A model generated the notes under the pieces. The model was not told where the DNA came from, did not search any database, and saw only the letters and a list, made by a program, of their open reading frames with translations. Below, one piece after another: positions 11,148 to 22,203 of a stretch of DNA of 64,000 nucleotides. The position numbers and the translations under genes were made by a program. Within the stretch, counting starts at the first letter, position 1, and each line of letters begins with the position of its first letter. Source of the DNA: Bacteroidales bacterium (GTDB taxonomy: Bacteria > Bacteroidota > Bacteroidia > Bacteroidales > UBA10428); contig DATGXG010000014.1 in assembly GCA_035299085.1 (NCBI GenBank), positions 1 through 64,000 of the forward strand, read 5' to 3'.

Positions 11148-11705
11148 ATGTCACGAATTGGAAAACTGCCGATTAAATTGCCCCAGGGCGTAACGGCAAC
11201 TGTAAAGCCCGATAATACGGTTTCAGTGAAAGGCCCGAAAGGTGAACTTAGCCAGGCTATCGATCCTGATATCAAGGTCGATGTAAAAGACGGCATCGTA
11301 AATGTTGAGCGTCCTACAGAGCAAAAGCGTCATAAAGCCATGCACGGCTTGTACCGCGCTCTGATCAACAATATGGTACACGGAGTTTCACAGGGATATG
11401 AAATCAAAATGGAAGTAGTGGGTGTAGGTTACAAGGCTGAAGCAAAAGGCCAGATCCTTGAACTCAGCCTCGGTTATTCCCATGATATTCATTTCCAGGT
11501 TCCTGATGAAGTAAAAGTGGAAGCCAAAACCGAAAGAAGAAGTAACCCGGTTATAACACTCACCAGCAATGACAAACAGCTGATCGGACAGGTAGCTGCA
11601 AAGATCAGGTCATTCCGTGAACCCGAACCCTATAAAGGTAAAGGTATTAAATTCGTGGGCGAAGTGCTCAGGAAGAAGGCCGGTAAATCTGCAACAGCCA
11701 AATAA
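11148..11705 (+). CDS. rplF: 50S ribosomal protein L6
   Basis: A 185-residue protein near the sarcin-ricin loop. The ATG at 11148 (MSRIGKLPIKLP) is chosen over an in-frame upstream codon at 11118 inside rpsH because it fits the family and is preceded by GGAGG at 11135-11139. This is one of the few clear Shine-Dalgarno sequences in the operon, since most starts here have only A/T-rich leaders. The C-terminal EPEPYKGKGIKF motif is present. Confidence 0.97.
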   Translation: MSRIGKLPIKLPQGVTATVKPDNTVSVKGPKGELSQAIDPDIKVDVKDGIVNVERPTEQKRHKAMHGLYRALINNMVHGVSQGYEIKMEVVGVGYKAEAKGQILELSLGYSHDIHFQVPDEVKVEAKTERRSNPVITLTSNDKQLIGQVAAKIRSFREPEPYKGKGIKFVGEVLRKKAGKSATAK

Positions 11706-11723
11706 TACATAAAAAACTGAAGT

Positions 11724-12083
11724 ATGGCTTTAACAAAAATTGAACGCAGGAAAAGAATAAAAATGCGTATCCGTAAAGAGCTTTACGGAACAAAGGAAGT
11801 TCCCCGCCTGACGGTTTTCAGGAGCAACAAGCAGATCTATATTCAGATCATTGACGACTCCGAGGGAAAAACATTGTTATCTGTTTCCTCAACGGTTAAG
11901 GAAATTGCCGAAAAGAAAGGGTTAACCAAGGTTGATCAGGCTAAGCTGGTTGGTAAACTGGCCGCTGAAAAATCAAAGGAAAGCGGAATCACCTCGGTGA
12001 TATTCGACCGCAATGGTTACCTGTATCACGGTAGAGTAAAAGCACTGGCTGAAGCTGCCAGGGAAGGTGGACTTAAATTTTAA
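11724..12083 (+). CDS. rplR: 50S ribosomal protein L18
   Basis: A 119-residue 5S rRNA-binding protein. [18 protein letters not shown] and the C-terminal [26 protein letters not shown] are diagnostic. Follows rplF by 18 bp, precedes rpsE by 8 bp. Confidence 0.98.
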   Translation: MALTKIERRKRIKMRIRKELYGTKEVPRLTVFRSNKQIYIQIIDDSEGKTLLSVSSTVKEIAEKKGLTKVDQAKLVGKLAAEKSKESGITSVIFDRNGYLYHGRVKALAEAAREGGLKF

Positions 12084-12091
12084 CTATTATT

Positions 12092-12610
12092 ATGTCAAAC
12101 GTAAGCATTAGAAGAGTAAAGACTACAGACCTCGATCTGAAAGACCGTCTGGTTAGTATTCAACGTGTGACCAAGGTTACAAAAGGAGGTCGGACCTTCA
12201 GTTTCTCTGCCATTGTTGTGGTTGGCAATGAAGACGGCATAGTAGGTTACGGATTGGGTAAAGCCAATGAGGTTACCACAGCCATTGCCAAAGGCGTAGA
12301 GGATGCAAAAAAGAATCTTATCAAGGTTCCGGTATATAAAGGTACTATTCCTCACGAACAGCTTGCCAAATACGGCGGTGCACAAGTATTCCTGAAACCC
12401 GCATCAAGCGGTACAGGTGTTAAGGCCGGCGGTGCTATGCGCGCTGTTCTTGAAAGTGTGGGAGTGCATGACGTGCTTGCCAAATCGAAAGGTTCATCAA
12501 ACCCCCATAATTTGGTAAAAGCAACTTTCAATGCACTGCTGCTTATGCGTGATGCCTATACCATCGCACAGCATCGCGGTATCACTATGGACAAGGTATT
12601 TAACGGTTAA
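12092..12610 (+). CDS. rpsE: 30S ribosomal protein S5
   Basis: A 172-residue translational fidelity protein at the mRNA entry channel. The double-stranded RNA-binding block ([19 protein letters not shown]) and the [18 protein letters not shown] loop are intact; spectinomycin-contact residues lie in the N-terminal loop. Ends 17 bp before the rpmD start. Confidence 0.98.
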   Translation: MSNVSIRRVKTTDLDLKDRLVSIQRVTKVTKGGRTFSFSAIVVVGNEDGIVGYGLGKANEVTTAIAKGVEDAKKNLIKVPVYKGTIPHEQLAKYGGAQVFLKPASSGTGVKAGGAMRAVLESVGVHDVLAKSKGSSNPHNLVKATFNALLLMRDAYTIAQHRGITMDKVFNG

Positions 12611-12627
12611 TGCAGACAATTATACCA

Positions 12628-12807
12628 ATGGCTAAAATACGAATCACACAGGTTAGAAGCAGGATTCACTGCACCAAAAGGCAAAAACTCAATCTTGATG
12701 CCCTTGGACTCAGAAAACTTAATGCATCTGTAGAGCATGAAGCTACTCCCCAGATCTTAGGTATGGTGAACAAAGCAAAACATTTGGTTACAGTAACAGA
12801 ACTCTAA
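12628..12807 (+). CDS. rpmD: 50S ribosomal protein L30
   Basis: A 59-residue protein. The ATG at 12628 (MAKIRITQVRS) is preferred over an in-frame ATG at 12610, which would add six residues absent from relatives. The short LGLRKLN segment and C-terminal VNKAKHLVTV match the family. Confidence 0.95.
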   Translation: MAKIRITQVRSRIHCTKRQKLNLDALGLRKLNASVEHEATPQILGMVNKAKHLVTVTEL

Positions 12808-12828
12808 TTTTAAAGATATTTTACTACT

Positions 12829-13275
12829 ATGGATCTTAGTAATTTAAAACCAGCCAAAGGATCAATCAAGAAGAGCAAGCGACTCGGCCGCGGCCAGGGA
12901 TCAGGAAGAGGCGGAACTTCTGCAAGAGGTCATAAAGGCGGACAATCAAGATCAGGGTATACCCGGAAGATTGGTTTTGAAGGAGGACAGATGCCTTTGC
13001 AGCGCCGTGTTCCGAAATTCGGTTTCAATAACATCAGCCGCAAAGAATACAAGGGCATTAATATTTCTACCCTTCAGACACTTGCTGATTCCAGGAAATT
13101 ATCAGCCATTGATGTTCAGACCCTTGCTGAGGCAGGTCTGATTTCAAGGAACGATCTTGTGAAGATTCTGGGTAACGGTACTCTCACCGCTAAACTCGAT
13201 GTAAAAGCTCATGCGTTCTCTAAATCAGCCAAAGCCGCAATCGAAGCTTTACAGGGAACAGCAACCATAATCTGA
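12829..13275 (+). CDS. rplO: 50S ribosomal protein L15
   Basis: A 148-residue late-assembly protein. The glycine/arginine-rich N-terminus (RLGRGQGSGRGGTSARGHKG) and GFEGGQMPLQRRVPKFGF are typical. It directly precedes secY by 7 bp, the usual spc operon arrangement. Confidence 0.98.
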   Translation: MDLSNLKPAKGSIKKSKRLGRGQGSGRGGTSARGHKGGQSRSGYTRKIGFEGGQMPLQRRVPKFGFNNISRKEYKGINISTLQTLADSRKLSAIDVQTLAEAGLISRNDLVKILGNGTLTAKLDVKAHAFSKSAKAAIEALQGTATII

Positions 13276-13282
13276 TACCCTC

Positions 13283-14611
13283 ATGAAATCATTTATCCAG
13301 ACACTAAAGAACATTTACAAGATTGAGGAACTGCGGACAAGGATTCTTTATACCTTGTTTATCATTCTCGTTTACAGGCTCGGATCAAAAATCGTTTTAC
13401 CCGGTGTTGATCCCGCCATGCTTGAAGCATTTGCATCAAGAACACAGCAGGGAGTCCTCGGATTGCTTGATATGTTTTCAGGAGGTGCTTTCTCAAGGGC
13501 ATCTATTTTCGCATTGGGAATCATGCCCTATATCTCGGCATCCATTATCATTCAGCTGCTCACTATAGCGGTCCCTTACTTCCAGCGTATGCAGAAGGAA
13601 GGTGAAAGCGGACGCCGCAAGATGAACCAGATTACACGCTATCTTACCGTGGTTGTGCTTGTTCTCCAGGCACCCGCTTATCTTACACAGATTCCGGTAG
13701 ATGCCAGGGTTCTCAAGCCGGTAATGTTCCAGTTCTCTTCCATAGCCATTCTAACGGCCGGTACAATTTTTGTCATGTGGCTGGGCGAACGTATAACAGA
13801 AAAAGGTATCGGTAACGGTATTTCTCTGATCATTATGATTGGTATTATTGCCCGCCTTCCTTTCGCGTTGTCGAGCGAACTTACCGATCGACTGAACGGT
13901 CAGGGCGGCCTTGTTGCTTTCCTGGTTGAAATTGTTTTCCTGCTGGTGGTTATTGCGGTGAGCATACTCCTTGTGCAGGGAACCCGCAGAATACCGGTAC
14001 AATATGCCAAACGTATCGTAGGCAATAAACAGTATGGCGGCGTTCGTCAGTATATCCCTCTTAAGGTAAATGCTGCCGGTGTTATGCCCATTATCTTTGC
14101 CCAGGCCATCATGTTTCTCCCGCTCTCTTTTGCCCGTTACACAGGCAACGGAGCCATGAGCAACTTTTTGGCGGCCTTTTCACGGTACACCAGTGTTTGG
14201 TACAATGTCATTTTTGCGCTGTTAATCATACTTTTTACGTATTTTTACACCGCAATTATCATGAATCCGACCCAGATGGCGGAGGATATGAAGAAAAACG
14301 GCGGTTTTATACCGGGTGTAAAACCCGGAAAAAAGACAAGCGAGTTTATTGATTCGGTCATGTCGAAAATTACATTACCCGGTTCAATATTCCTGGCAAT
14401 TGTTGCAATCCTTCCGGCCTTCGCGGGTTTGGTGGGAATACAGCAAAGTTTTGCCCAATTCTTCGGAGGCACATCGCTTCTGATTCTTGTGGGCGTTGTG
14501 CTGGATACTCTGCAGCAGATAGAAAGCCATTTGCTGATGAGGCATTATGACGGACTGATGAAGTCGGGTCGTGTAAAAGGAAGAGCAGGCGGTATCGCCT
14601 CTTCCATGTAA
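13283..14611 (+). CDS. secY: Protein translocase subunit SecY
   Basis: A 442-residue, ten-helix inner-membrane channel through which secreted and membrane proteins pass. Signature segments include the plug region (LGLLDMFSGGAFSRASIFALGIMPYISASI) and the cytoplasmic loop RRIPVQYAKR. No adk lies between secY and map, unlike in enterobacteria and firmicutes. The spacing (7 bp after rplO, 21 bp before map) indicates operon expression. Confidence 0.98.
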   Translation: MKSFIQTLKNIYKIEELRTRILYTLFIILVYRLGSKIVLPGVDPAMLEAFASRTQQGVLGLLDMFSGGAFSRASIFALGIMPYISASIIIQLLTIAVPYFQRMQKEGESGRRKMNQITRYLTVVVLVLQAPAYLTQIPVDARVLKPVMFQFSSIAILTAGTIFVMWLGERITEKGIGNGISLIIMIGIIARLPFALSSELTDRLNGQGGLVAFLVEIVFLLVVIAVSILLVQGTRRIPVQYAKRIVGNKQYGGVRQYIPLKVNAAGVMPIIFAQAIMFLPLSFARYTGNGAMSNFLAAFSRYTSVWYNVIFALLIILFTYFYTAIIMNPTQMAEDMKKNGGFIPGVKPGKKTSEFIDSVMSKITLPGSIFLAIVAILPAFAGLVGIQQSFAQFFGGTSLLILVGVVLDTLQQIESHLLMRHYDGLMKSGRVKGRAGGIASSM

Positions 14612-14632
14612 AAAACAGGTTGAAGTTCTTTG

Positions 14633-15406
14633 ATGATTCATTATAAAACAGCGGAAGAAATCGAATTGCTAAGAGCAAGCAATTTGCTGGTCTCCAAAGC
14701 CCTGGCTGAGGTTGCCAAGCGAATTGCACCCGGTGTGACCACACTGGAGCTCGACAACGTAGCCGAACAGTTCATTCGCGACAATCATGCCATACCGGCA
14801 TTCCTGGGATATAAAGGATACCCGAAAACCCTGTGCACTTCGGTGAATCAACAGGTAGTTCACGGAATCCCTTCAGGATATACATTGAAAGATGGCGACA
14901 TCGTTTCGGTTGATTGCGGCGCGCTTTTCCAGGGCTATTATGGCGATTCGGCATATACATTTGCTGTCGGAGAAATTCCCGAACGTGTTAAGCTGTTGCT
15001 GAAAACTACCCGCGAGTCGCTTTTCAAAGGCATCGAACAGGCCATTGACGGTAAACGGGTTGGTGATATAAGCAACGCGGTACAGGAACACTGTGAACTT
15101 CAGAAGTTTTCTGTTGTTCGTGAGATGGTCGGACACGGAATAGGGAAGGGATTGCATGAAGCACCTGAAGTGCCTAACTACGGCAAACGCGGACACGGTC
15201 CAAGATTGCAGAGCGGCATGGTGATCTGTATCGAACCCATGATCAACATGGGAAAAAAAGACATCACACAGGATTCAGACGGTTGGACAATCCAGACAGC
15301 AGACAGGCAACCTTCAGCCCATTTTGAATTGTGTGTGGCTATAGGAAAAATCAAAGCCGATATTCTTTCAACATTTGAATACATTGAAGCAGTATATAAA
15401 AATTAA
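14633..15406 (+). CDS. map: Type I methionine aminopeptidase
   Basis: A 257-residue enzyme that removes the initiator methionine from nascent proteins. The metal-binding aspartates are in [18 protein letters not shown], the histidine in [12 protein letters not shown], and the glutamates in ICIEPMIN and [10 protein letters not shown]. The ATG at 14633 is chosen; a TTG one codon upstream is possible. No N-terminal zinc-finger extension, so it is the short bacterial form. Confidence 0.96.
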   Translation: MIHYKTAEEIELLRASNLLVSKALAEVAKRIAPGVTTLELDNVAEQFIRDNHAIPAFLGYKGYPKTLCTSVNQQVVHGIPSGYTLKDGDIVSVDCGALFQGYYGDSAYTFAVGEIPERVKLLLKTTRESLFKGIEQAIDGKRVGDISNAVQEHCELQKFSVVREMVGHGIGKGLHEAPEVPNYGKRGHGPRLQSGMVICIEPMINMGKKDITQDSDGWTIQTADRQPSAHFELCVAIGKIKADILSTFEYIEAVYKN

Positions 15407-15423
15407 AACCGCGAAGATCATAT

Positions 15424-15642
15424 ATGTCAAAACAACCATCCATTGAACAAGATGGAGTGATTAAGGAAGCTCTTTCAAATGCAATGTTCCGCGTGGAATT
15501 GCAGAACGGGCACATAATTACGGCTCACATATCAGGGAAAATGAGGATGCACTATATCAAGATCCTTCCCGGCGATAAAGTGAGGGTTGAGATGTCACCC
15601 TATGATCTTACAAAAGGTAGAATAACATTCAGGTACAAATAA
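15424..15642 (+). CDS. infA: Translation initiation factor IF-1
   Basis: A 72-residue OB-fold protein that binds the ribosomal A site during initiation. [41 protein letters not shown] and the [18 protein letters not shown] end are textbook. Sits between map and rpmJ. Confidence 0.98.
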   Translation: MSKQPSIEQDGVIKEALSNAMFRVELQNGHIITAHISGKMRMHYIKILPGDKVRVEMSPYDLTKGRITFRYK

Positions 15643-15655
15643 TTTACTGATCAAC

Positions 15656-15772
15656 ATGAAAGTAAAAACATCCATTAAGAAACGCACTGCCGACTGCAAA
15701 ATCGTACGCAGAAAGGGACGTTTATACGTGATTAACAAAAAGAATCCCAAGTATAAACAGCGCCAGGGCTGA
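15656..15772 (+). CDS. rpmJ: 50S ribosomal protein L36, zinc-free form
   Basis: A 38-residue protein read directly from the sequence: start [20 protein letters not shown], end NPKYKQRQG. Zinc-binding L36 has three cysteines and one histidine; here only Cys14 remains, and the others are replaced by Thr11, Asn and Tyr, so this is a C-minus paralogue that should not need zinc. It lies 13 bp after infA and 35 bp before rpsM, its usual place. Confidence 0.95.
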   Translation: MKVKTSIKKRTADCKIVRRKGRLYVINKKNPKYKQRQG

Positions 15773-15807
15773 TAACATTGTTAACATTTTAATTATATAA
15801 AAATTAT

Positions 15808-16185
15808 ATGGCTAGAATCGTTGGTGTCGATTTACCAAAGAATAAAAGGGGTGAAATAGGCCTGACCTATATTTTCGGTCTGGGACGCAGCTCAGCACAG
15901 AAAATTCTGGAAAAAGCAGGCGTTGACAGGAATGTAAAAGTAAAAGACTGGACTGATGAGCAGGTTAACCTGATCAGAAAAGTGATCAATGAAAATTACA
16001 AGGTGGAAGGTGAACTTCGTTCGAATGTTCAGCTGAATATTAAACGCCTGATGGACATTGGTTGCTACCGGGGAGTCAGACATCGTCTGGGACTGCCTGT
16101 AAGAGGCCAGAGTACGAAAAACAATGCCCGTACCCGTAAAGGTCGCAGGAAAACTGTTGCTAACAAAAAGAAGGCTACCAAATAA
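15808..16185 (+). CDS. rpsM: 30S ribosomal protein S13
   Basis: A 125-residue head protein that contacts P-site tRNA and L5. [30 protein letters not shown] and [17 protein letters not shown] are diagnostic; the C-terminus is a long basic tail. First gene of the alpha-operon block, followed by rpsK after 10 bp. Confidence 0.98.
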   Translation: MARIVGVDLPKNKRGEIGLTYIFGLGRSSAQKILEKAGVDRNVKVKDWTDEQVNLIRKVINENYKVEGELRSNVQLNIKRLMDIGCYRGVRHRLGLPVRGQSTKNNARTRKGRRKTVANKKKATK

Positions 16186-16195
16186 GGAATAAATT

Positions 16196-16585
16196 ATGGC
16201 AAAGAAAGCTGGAATTACAAAAAAGAAAGTTGTTAAGGTTGACCCTGTAGGCCAGGCACACGTGCATGCCTCATTCAACAACATCATCATTTCACTTACA
16301 AACAGCCAGGGACAGGTTATATCCTGGGCCTCTGCAGGTAAAATGGGCTTTAAGGGTTCAAAAAAGAACACTCCTTATGCTGCCCAGGTAGCCGCTGCAG
16401 ATTGTGCAAAAGCAGCATTTGACATGGGCCTTCGCAAGGTAAAAGCTTTTGTTAAAGGTCCCGGCGCCGGCAGGGAATCAGCTATCAGAACCATTCATAC
16501 AGCAGGTATAGAGGTTACTGAAATCGTTGATGTTACTCCTCTTCCTCATAACGGTTGCAGGGCACCCGGAAGAAGAAGGGTATAA
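16196..16585 (+). CDS. rpsK: 30S ribosomal protein S11
   Basis: A 129-residue platform protein. The [20 protein letters not shown] block and the C-terminal [16 protein letters not shown] are typical, including the conserved Asn-Gly that can form isoaspartate. Confidence 0.98.
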   Translation: MAKKAGITKKKVVKVDPVGQAHVHASFNNIIISLTNSQGQVISWASAGKMGFKGSKKNTPYAAQVAAADCAKAAFDMGLRKVKAFVKGPGAGRESAIRTIHTAGIEVTEIVDVTPLPHNGCRAPGRRRV

Positions 16586-16628
16586 TTGAATTCGGCAATA
16601 TATTAGAGAATAATAATTTACTTTAACA

Positions 16629-17234
16629 ATGGCAAGATATACTGGACCTAAAACCAAGATAGCAAGAAAATTTGGAGATCCCATTTACGGACCGGATAAG
16701 AGTTACGATAAGAAGAATTATCCCCCGGGACAACATGGTGCCAATAAGAAAAGAAAGAAATCATCAGAATACGGCATTCAGCTTCGTGAAAAGCAGAAAG
16801 CCAAATATACTTACGGCGTGCTCGAAAGACAGTTTGCAAACCTTTTCGATAAAGCACAGCGCAGCAAGGGTGTTACCGGTGAGGTATTGCTCCAGCTTCT
16901 CGAATCACGTCTCGACAACGTGGTTTTCAGGCTTGGCATTTCACCTTCACGTTCAGGTGCCCGTCAGCTTGTTTCACACCGTCATATAACCGTTAACGGT
17001 GAAGTGGTTAACATCCCTTCATTCTCCGTTAAACCCGGTGACATTGTGGGCGTTCGTGAAAAATCAAAATCTCTCGAAGTCATTCATAATTCCCTTGGTT
17101 CACGCAGGGTTAACGTAACCTGGCTCGAGTGGGACGGTGCACAGATGGCCGGTAAGCTCATCAACCGCCCCGAACGCGACCAGATTCCGGAAACCATTAA
17201 GGAACAGTTGATCGTTGAGTTGTATTCCAAGTAA
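16629..17234 (+). CDS. rpsD: 30S ribosomal protein S4
   Basis: A 201-residue 16S rRNA-binding protein, repressor of the alpha operon in enterobacteria. The S4 RNA-binding domain ([27 protein letters not shown]) is clear. The N-terminal region has no CxxC cluster, so it is the zinc-free form. Confidence 0.98.
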   Translation: MARYTGPKTKIARKFGDPIYGPDKSYDKKNYPPGQHGANKKRKKSSEYGIQLREKQKAKYTYGVLERQFANLFDKAQRSKGVTGEVLLQLLESRLDNVVFRLGISPSRSGARQLVSHRHITVNGEVVNIPSFSVKPGDIVGVREKSKSLEVIHNSLGSRRVNVTWLEWDGAQMAGKLINRPERDQIPETIKEQLIVELYSK

Positions 17235-17279
17235 TAGAATAGAAGAATATTCTAATAATCGAAATCTTAAATAAACAAT

Positions 17280-18272
17280 ATGGCCATATTAGCTTTTCAG
17301 AAGCCCGATAAGGTGATTATGATCGAATCGGACGACAGGTTCGGTAAGTTCGAATTTCGTCCGCTGGAACCCGGATACGGTATTACCATCGGTAATTCCC
17401 TTCGCAGGATCCTTCTTTCATCCCTTGAGGGTTACGCGATAACAGCTATCAAAATTGACGGAGTTGAACATGAGTTTGCCTCCATCACCGGCGTCATTGA
17501 GGATGTGGTTGAAATCATCCTCAATCTGAAACAGATCAGGTTCAAACGCCTGGCAGACGACGTGAATGATGAAAAAATAATGGTGACACTGTCGGACCAG
17601 ACTTCATTCAAAGCCGGTGACCTGAACCGTTTCCTCAGCAACTTCGAAGTGCTGAATCCCGAACTGGTGATCTGCCATATGGAAAAGGATGTGGAACTCC
17701 GCATGGAATTCCATGTAAACAAGGGCAGGGGATATGTTCCGGCAGAAGAGAACAAACCCTTTGATGCCGAATTCGGTCTCATTCCTATCGATTCTATCTT
17801 CACACCCATTAAGAATGTGAAGTATTCAGTTGAAAATTACCGCGTAGAGCAGAAAACCGACTATGAAAAACTCCTTATGGAAATTCTTACCGATGGTTCG
17901 ATCCATCCGAAAGACGCCCTCAAGGAAGCAGCTAAAATTCTGATCTACCACTTCATGCTCTTCTCCGATGAAAAGATCACTCTTGATTCCGAAGAAAGAG
18001 CCGCCAACGAGGAATTCGATGAAGAAGTTCTCCATATGAGGCAACTGCTCAAAACCAAACTCGTTGATCTTGACCTTTCAGTCAGGGCACTGAACTGCCT
18101 TAAAGCTGCTGAAGTTGAAACTCTTGGTGATCTTGTTAAATTTAACAAAAACGACCTCCTGAAATTCAGGAATTTCGGTAAGAAATCGCTCACTGAGCTT
18201 GATGAACTGCTCGAAACCATGAATCTTTCATTTGGGATGGATATTGCCAAGTATAAGCTCGACAGAGATTAA
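17280..18272 (+). CDS. rpoA: RNA polymerase alpha subunit
   Basis: A 330-residue subunit. The N-terminal dimerisation domain includes [20 protein letters not shown], and the C-terminal domain (about residues 255-320) contains two helix-hairpin-helix-like segments used for DNA and activator contacts ([41 protein letters not shown]). Full length, within the ribosomal operon after rpsD. Confidence 0.98.
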   Translation: MAILAFQKPDKVIMIESDDRFGKFEFRPLEPGYGITIGNSLRRILLSSLEGYAITAIKIDGVEHEFASITGVIEDVVEIILNLKQIRFKRLADDVNDEKIMVTLSDQTSFKAGDLNRFLSNFEVLNPELVICHMEKDVELRMEFHVNKGRGYVPAEENKPFDAEFGLIPIDSIFTPIKNVKYSVENYRVEQKTDYEKLLMEILTDGSIHPKDALKEAAKILIYHFMLFSDEKITLDSEERAANEEFDEEVLHMRQLLKTKLVDLDLSVRALNCLKAAEVETLGDLVKFNKNDLLKFRNFGKKSLTELDELLETMNLSFGMDIAKYKLDRD

Positions 18273-18327
18273 TTTTAACCTTACAGGGAACAAAAGAGAT
18301 ACCCACTGATTAAATTTTAGGATTATC

Positions 18328-18891
18328 ATGCGACATAATAATACAAATAATAATTTAGGACGAAAAAGCGCTCACCGTAAGGCTATGCTTTCGAACATGG
18401 CATCTTCACTGATACTTCACAAGCGCATTAAAACCACCACTGCCAAAGCAAGGGCATTGAGGGTTTTCATTGAGCCGATTCTTACCAAATCGAAAGAGGA
18501 TTCAACGCATTCACGCCGGTTGGCTTTCACCTACCTGCAGGATAAGGATGCCGTTTCAACTCTCTTCAGGGATGTATCGCCGAAGATTGCTGACAGACCG
18601 GGTGGATATACCCGTATTCTGAAAATCGGAGCCCGCGCTGGTGACGCTGCTGATATGTGCTATATCGAGCTCGTTGATTTCAACGAAGCCATGCTGGGTG
18701 CAACCGCAGCTGCCGAAACCAAGACAACCCGCCGCAGCCGCAGAGGTTCAAAGAAAGGTACCGCTGAAGCCAAGCCCGCCGCTGAAAAGGAACCGAAAGC
18801 TGCAAAAAAAGCAGCTCCCAAAGCAGCCGCTAAGGAAGAAAAGGCTCCCGAACAGCCCGCAGAAGGCGATGCAACAGAAACAAAAGAATAA
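18328..18891 (+). CDS. rplQ: 50S ribosomal protein L17 with Ala/Lys/Glu-rich tail
   Basis: A 187-residue protein. The L17 core (residues 1-120, starting [23 protein letters not shown]) is followed by about 65 residues rich in Ala, Lys, Glu and Pro, predicted to be disordered. The E. coli protein stops near residue 127. Such tails are frequent in Bacteroidota; no function is known to me. Eno follows after 26 bp. Confidence 0.96.
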   Translation: MRHNNTNNNLGRKSAHRKAMLSNMASSLILHKRIKTTTAKARALRVFIEPILTKSKEDSTHSRRLAFTYLQDKDAVSTLFRDVSPKIADRPGGYTRILKIGARAGDAADMCYIELVDFNEAMLGATAAAETKTTRRSRRGSKKGTAEAKPAAEKEPKAAKKAAPKAAAKEEKAPEQPAEGDATETKE

Positions 18892-18911
18892 TTTCTAAAG
18901 CCTAAAAATAA

Positions 18912-20210
<1,299 letters not shown>

Positions 20211-20267
20211 TACTAAGCCGTCATTACGCCTGCACAGGCAATACGCAATAAGTAGAACAACATCAAG

Positions 20268-20293
20268 GGCTGTCCAACAGGACAGCCTTTTTT
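20268..20293 (+). terminator. Intrinsic terminator after eno
   Basis: A perfect 8-bp stem GGCTGTCC/GGACAGCC around the 4-nt loop AACA is followed by six T residues (20288-20293). This is the end of the 19-kb ribosomal operon; I saw no comparable structure inside the operon. Confidence 0.9.
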
Positions 20294-20456
20294 ATTTTCG
20301 GCTTAAGCCACCCAAATTACGGTTTACATCATCTGAACTATTGCCCGGGCTTTTGTTCTAACTGGTATTGACATCCCCTTATATATTAACTAACTTTAGT
20401 TAGAATATCCGGAAAGTCCGCCACTGATGGTTAGGGTTCTTGGATAATTTTCTGAC

Positions 20457-20613
20457 GCCCTTTCAGGGCTGAAGAAGGATTTCGGCCAATTACACAGGGT
20501 TACACCCTGTGCTGGGTTATGCCGCCCTTTCAGGGCTATTCATAAGAATTATCTGGTGAATAAAGAGTCAACCTGAAAGGGTGAAATATACAGGCACAGG
20601 GTTAAACCCTGTG
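20457..20613. repeat. REP-like palindromic block
   Basis: Two copies of GCCCTTTCAGGGC (20457-20469, 20524-20536) flank the palindrome CACAGGGTTACACCCTGTG (20493-20511). Downstream the first motif recurs inverted (CCTGAAAGGG at 20572-20581) and the second recurs as a perfect palindrome CACAGGGTTAAACCCTGTG (20595-20613). The arrangement resembles REP/BIME-type elements mobilised by IS200-like REP transposases; no transposase is nearby. It occupies the middle of the 600-bp gap between eno and the citrate synthase gene. Confidence 0.75.
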
Positions 20614-20626
20614 TTTTCAGCCATTG

Positions 20627-20662
20627 CGTCCCTATCGTTCCTATGGTCCCTAACGTCCCTAA
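20627..20662. repeat. Period-9 tandem array
   Basis: Four head-to-tail 9-bp units: CGTCCCTAT, CGTTCCTAT, GGTCCCTAA, CGTCCCTAA. The rest of the spacer to 20812 is AT-rich; no exact TAnnTTTG box was found before the citrate synthase gene. One of several short-period arrays in spacers of this window. Confidence 0.75.
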
Positions 20663-20812
20663 AACAAAAAAATGCTTAAATTTTATTTAACTTTTACTGT
20701 CTCACACTTAAACAAAACAACCGTTAGGCTGTTTTATTTTTAATGAACGAGTCCCTGGTTGTTCCTGATTCATTAAAACTAATTCATATTCCTAATTTAA
20801 AAATTATTTCCC

Positions 20813-22132
20813 ATGGCCGGACTTAAGGAAACTCTCTACCGAAAGATTCAGACCTGGCGCCCCAGGATTAAGAATCTGATGGATGAGCACAGTGATGTTG
20901 TGGTGGACACCGTAACAATTGGAAAATTGTTGGGAGGCATGCGTGAACTGAAGTGCCTGGTGACCGACATTTCGTATCTCGATCCGAATGAAGGAATTCG
21001 GTACAGAAATTACACACTTCCTGAACTGTTCGCGAAACTTCCACGCCCCAAAGGCTCTGAAATGCCTTACGTAGAAGGTGTGTTTTATCTTCTTCTTACC
21101 GGCGATCTTCCCACCGAGGAAAATGTAGCCGATGTACTCGACGAATTCAAGAAACGGCGGGTTCTTCCCAGGTATATTATTGAAATCATCGATGCCTTTC
21201 CGAAGGGTACACCGCCTATGGTGATCTTTTCAGCGTCTATACTGGCCATGCACAGGGAATCATTTTTTGCAAGGAAATATGATGCAGGGCTTAAAAAGGA
21301 AGATTACTGGGATCCGACATATGAAGATGCCATGAACCTCCTGGCCAAGCTTCCCGAGATAGCAGCCTGTATTTATCATAAAGCATACCGTGAAGGCCAC
21401 AGGGAATTTTCTGACCCCAACCTCGACATGGGAGCGAACTTTGCCCATATGCTGGGCATTCCCAAACCCTACGATGATGTATCAAGAATGCATTTCATAT
21501 TGCACAGTGACCATGAAAGCGGCAACGTGAGTGCACACGCCGGGCATCTTGTTGCCAGTTCGCTTTCGGATATCTACCTGGCCATATCATCCATGATCAA
21601 CGGCCTGGCTGGTCCGTTGCACGGACTTGCCAACCAGGAGGTGCTGCGCTGGTTACATGACCTGCGCGAAAAAGTCGGACAGGATGAGCCTACCGAGGAA
21701 CAGGTGAAGAAATTCGTGTGGGATACCCTTAAATCGGGCCAGGTTATCCCCGGGTTCGGCCACGCCGTATTGCGCATCACCGATCCCCGTTATATGATAC
21801 AGCGCGAATTCGCCCTGAAACACATGTCAGATGACCTTATATTCAAATATGTCGATCTGCTATATAAAGTGGTGCCTCCGATATTAAGGGAACAGGGTAA
21901 GGCAAAGAACCCCTGGCCGAATGTGGATGCACATTCCGGCGCCATTCAATGGCATTATGGAGTTAAAGAATACGATTTTTACACAGTATTGTTCGGAATA
22001 GGCCGTTCTATCGGTATTTGCGCAAATATTATATGGGACCGCGCCCTGAATTATCCGCTTGAGCGACCTAAATCGGTAACCACTGAAATGCTTGAAAAAA
22101 TAGCCCTGGGACAAAAGGTGGAATTGGAATAG
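20813..22132 (+). CDS. gltA: Citrate synthase, mitochondrial-like type
   Basis: A 439-residue enzyme condensing acetyl-CoA and oxaloacetate, entry step of the TCA cycle. The active-site histidines are in AGPLHGLANQEVL and PGFGHAVLRITDPRY, and the aspartate in PNVDAHSGA. Length, the long N-terminal helical part and the GPLHGLANQEVL wording are of the eukaryotic/mitochondrial Si type rather than the hexameric Gram-negative GltA type, a known situation in some Bacteroidota. The gene stands alone with large spacers on both sides. Confidence 0.93.
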   Translation: MAGLKETLYRKIQTWRPRIKNLMDEHSDVVVDTVTIGKLLGGMRELKCLVTDISYLDPNEGIRYRNYTLPELFAKLPRPKGSEMPYVEGVFYLLLTGDLPTEENVADVLDEFKKRRVLPRYIIEIIDAFPKGTPPMVIFSASILAMHRESFFARKYDAGLKKEDYWDPTYEDAMNLLAKLPEIAACIYHKAYREGHREFSDPNLDMGANFAHMLGIPKPYDDVSRMHFILHSDHESGNVSAHAGHLVASSLSDIYLAISSMINGLAGPLHGLANQEVLRWLHDLREKVGQDEPTEEQVKKFVWDTLKSGQVIPGFGHAVLRITDPRYMIQREFALKHMSDDLIFKYVDLLYKVVPPILREQGKAKNPWPNVDAHSGAIQWHYGVKEYDFYTVLFGIGRSIGICANIIWDRALNYPLERPKSVTTEMLEKIALGQKVELE

Positions 22133-22203
22133 AAAGCCGCATGCTGTAAGTTTGCTATTGTATAAGAAATTAACTACTTTAATAGTTTCAAACTTACGGA
22201 TTC

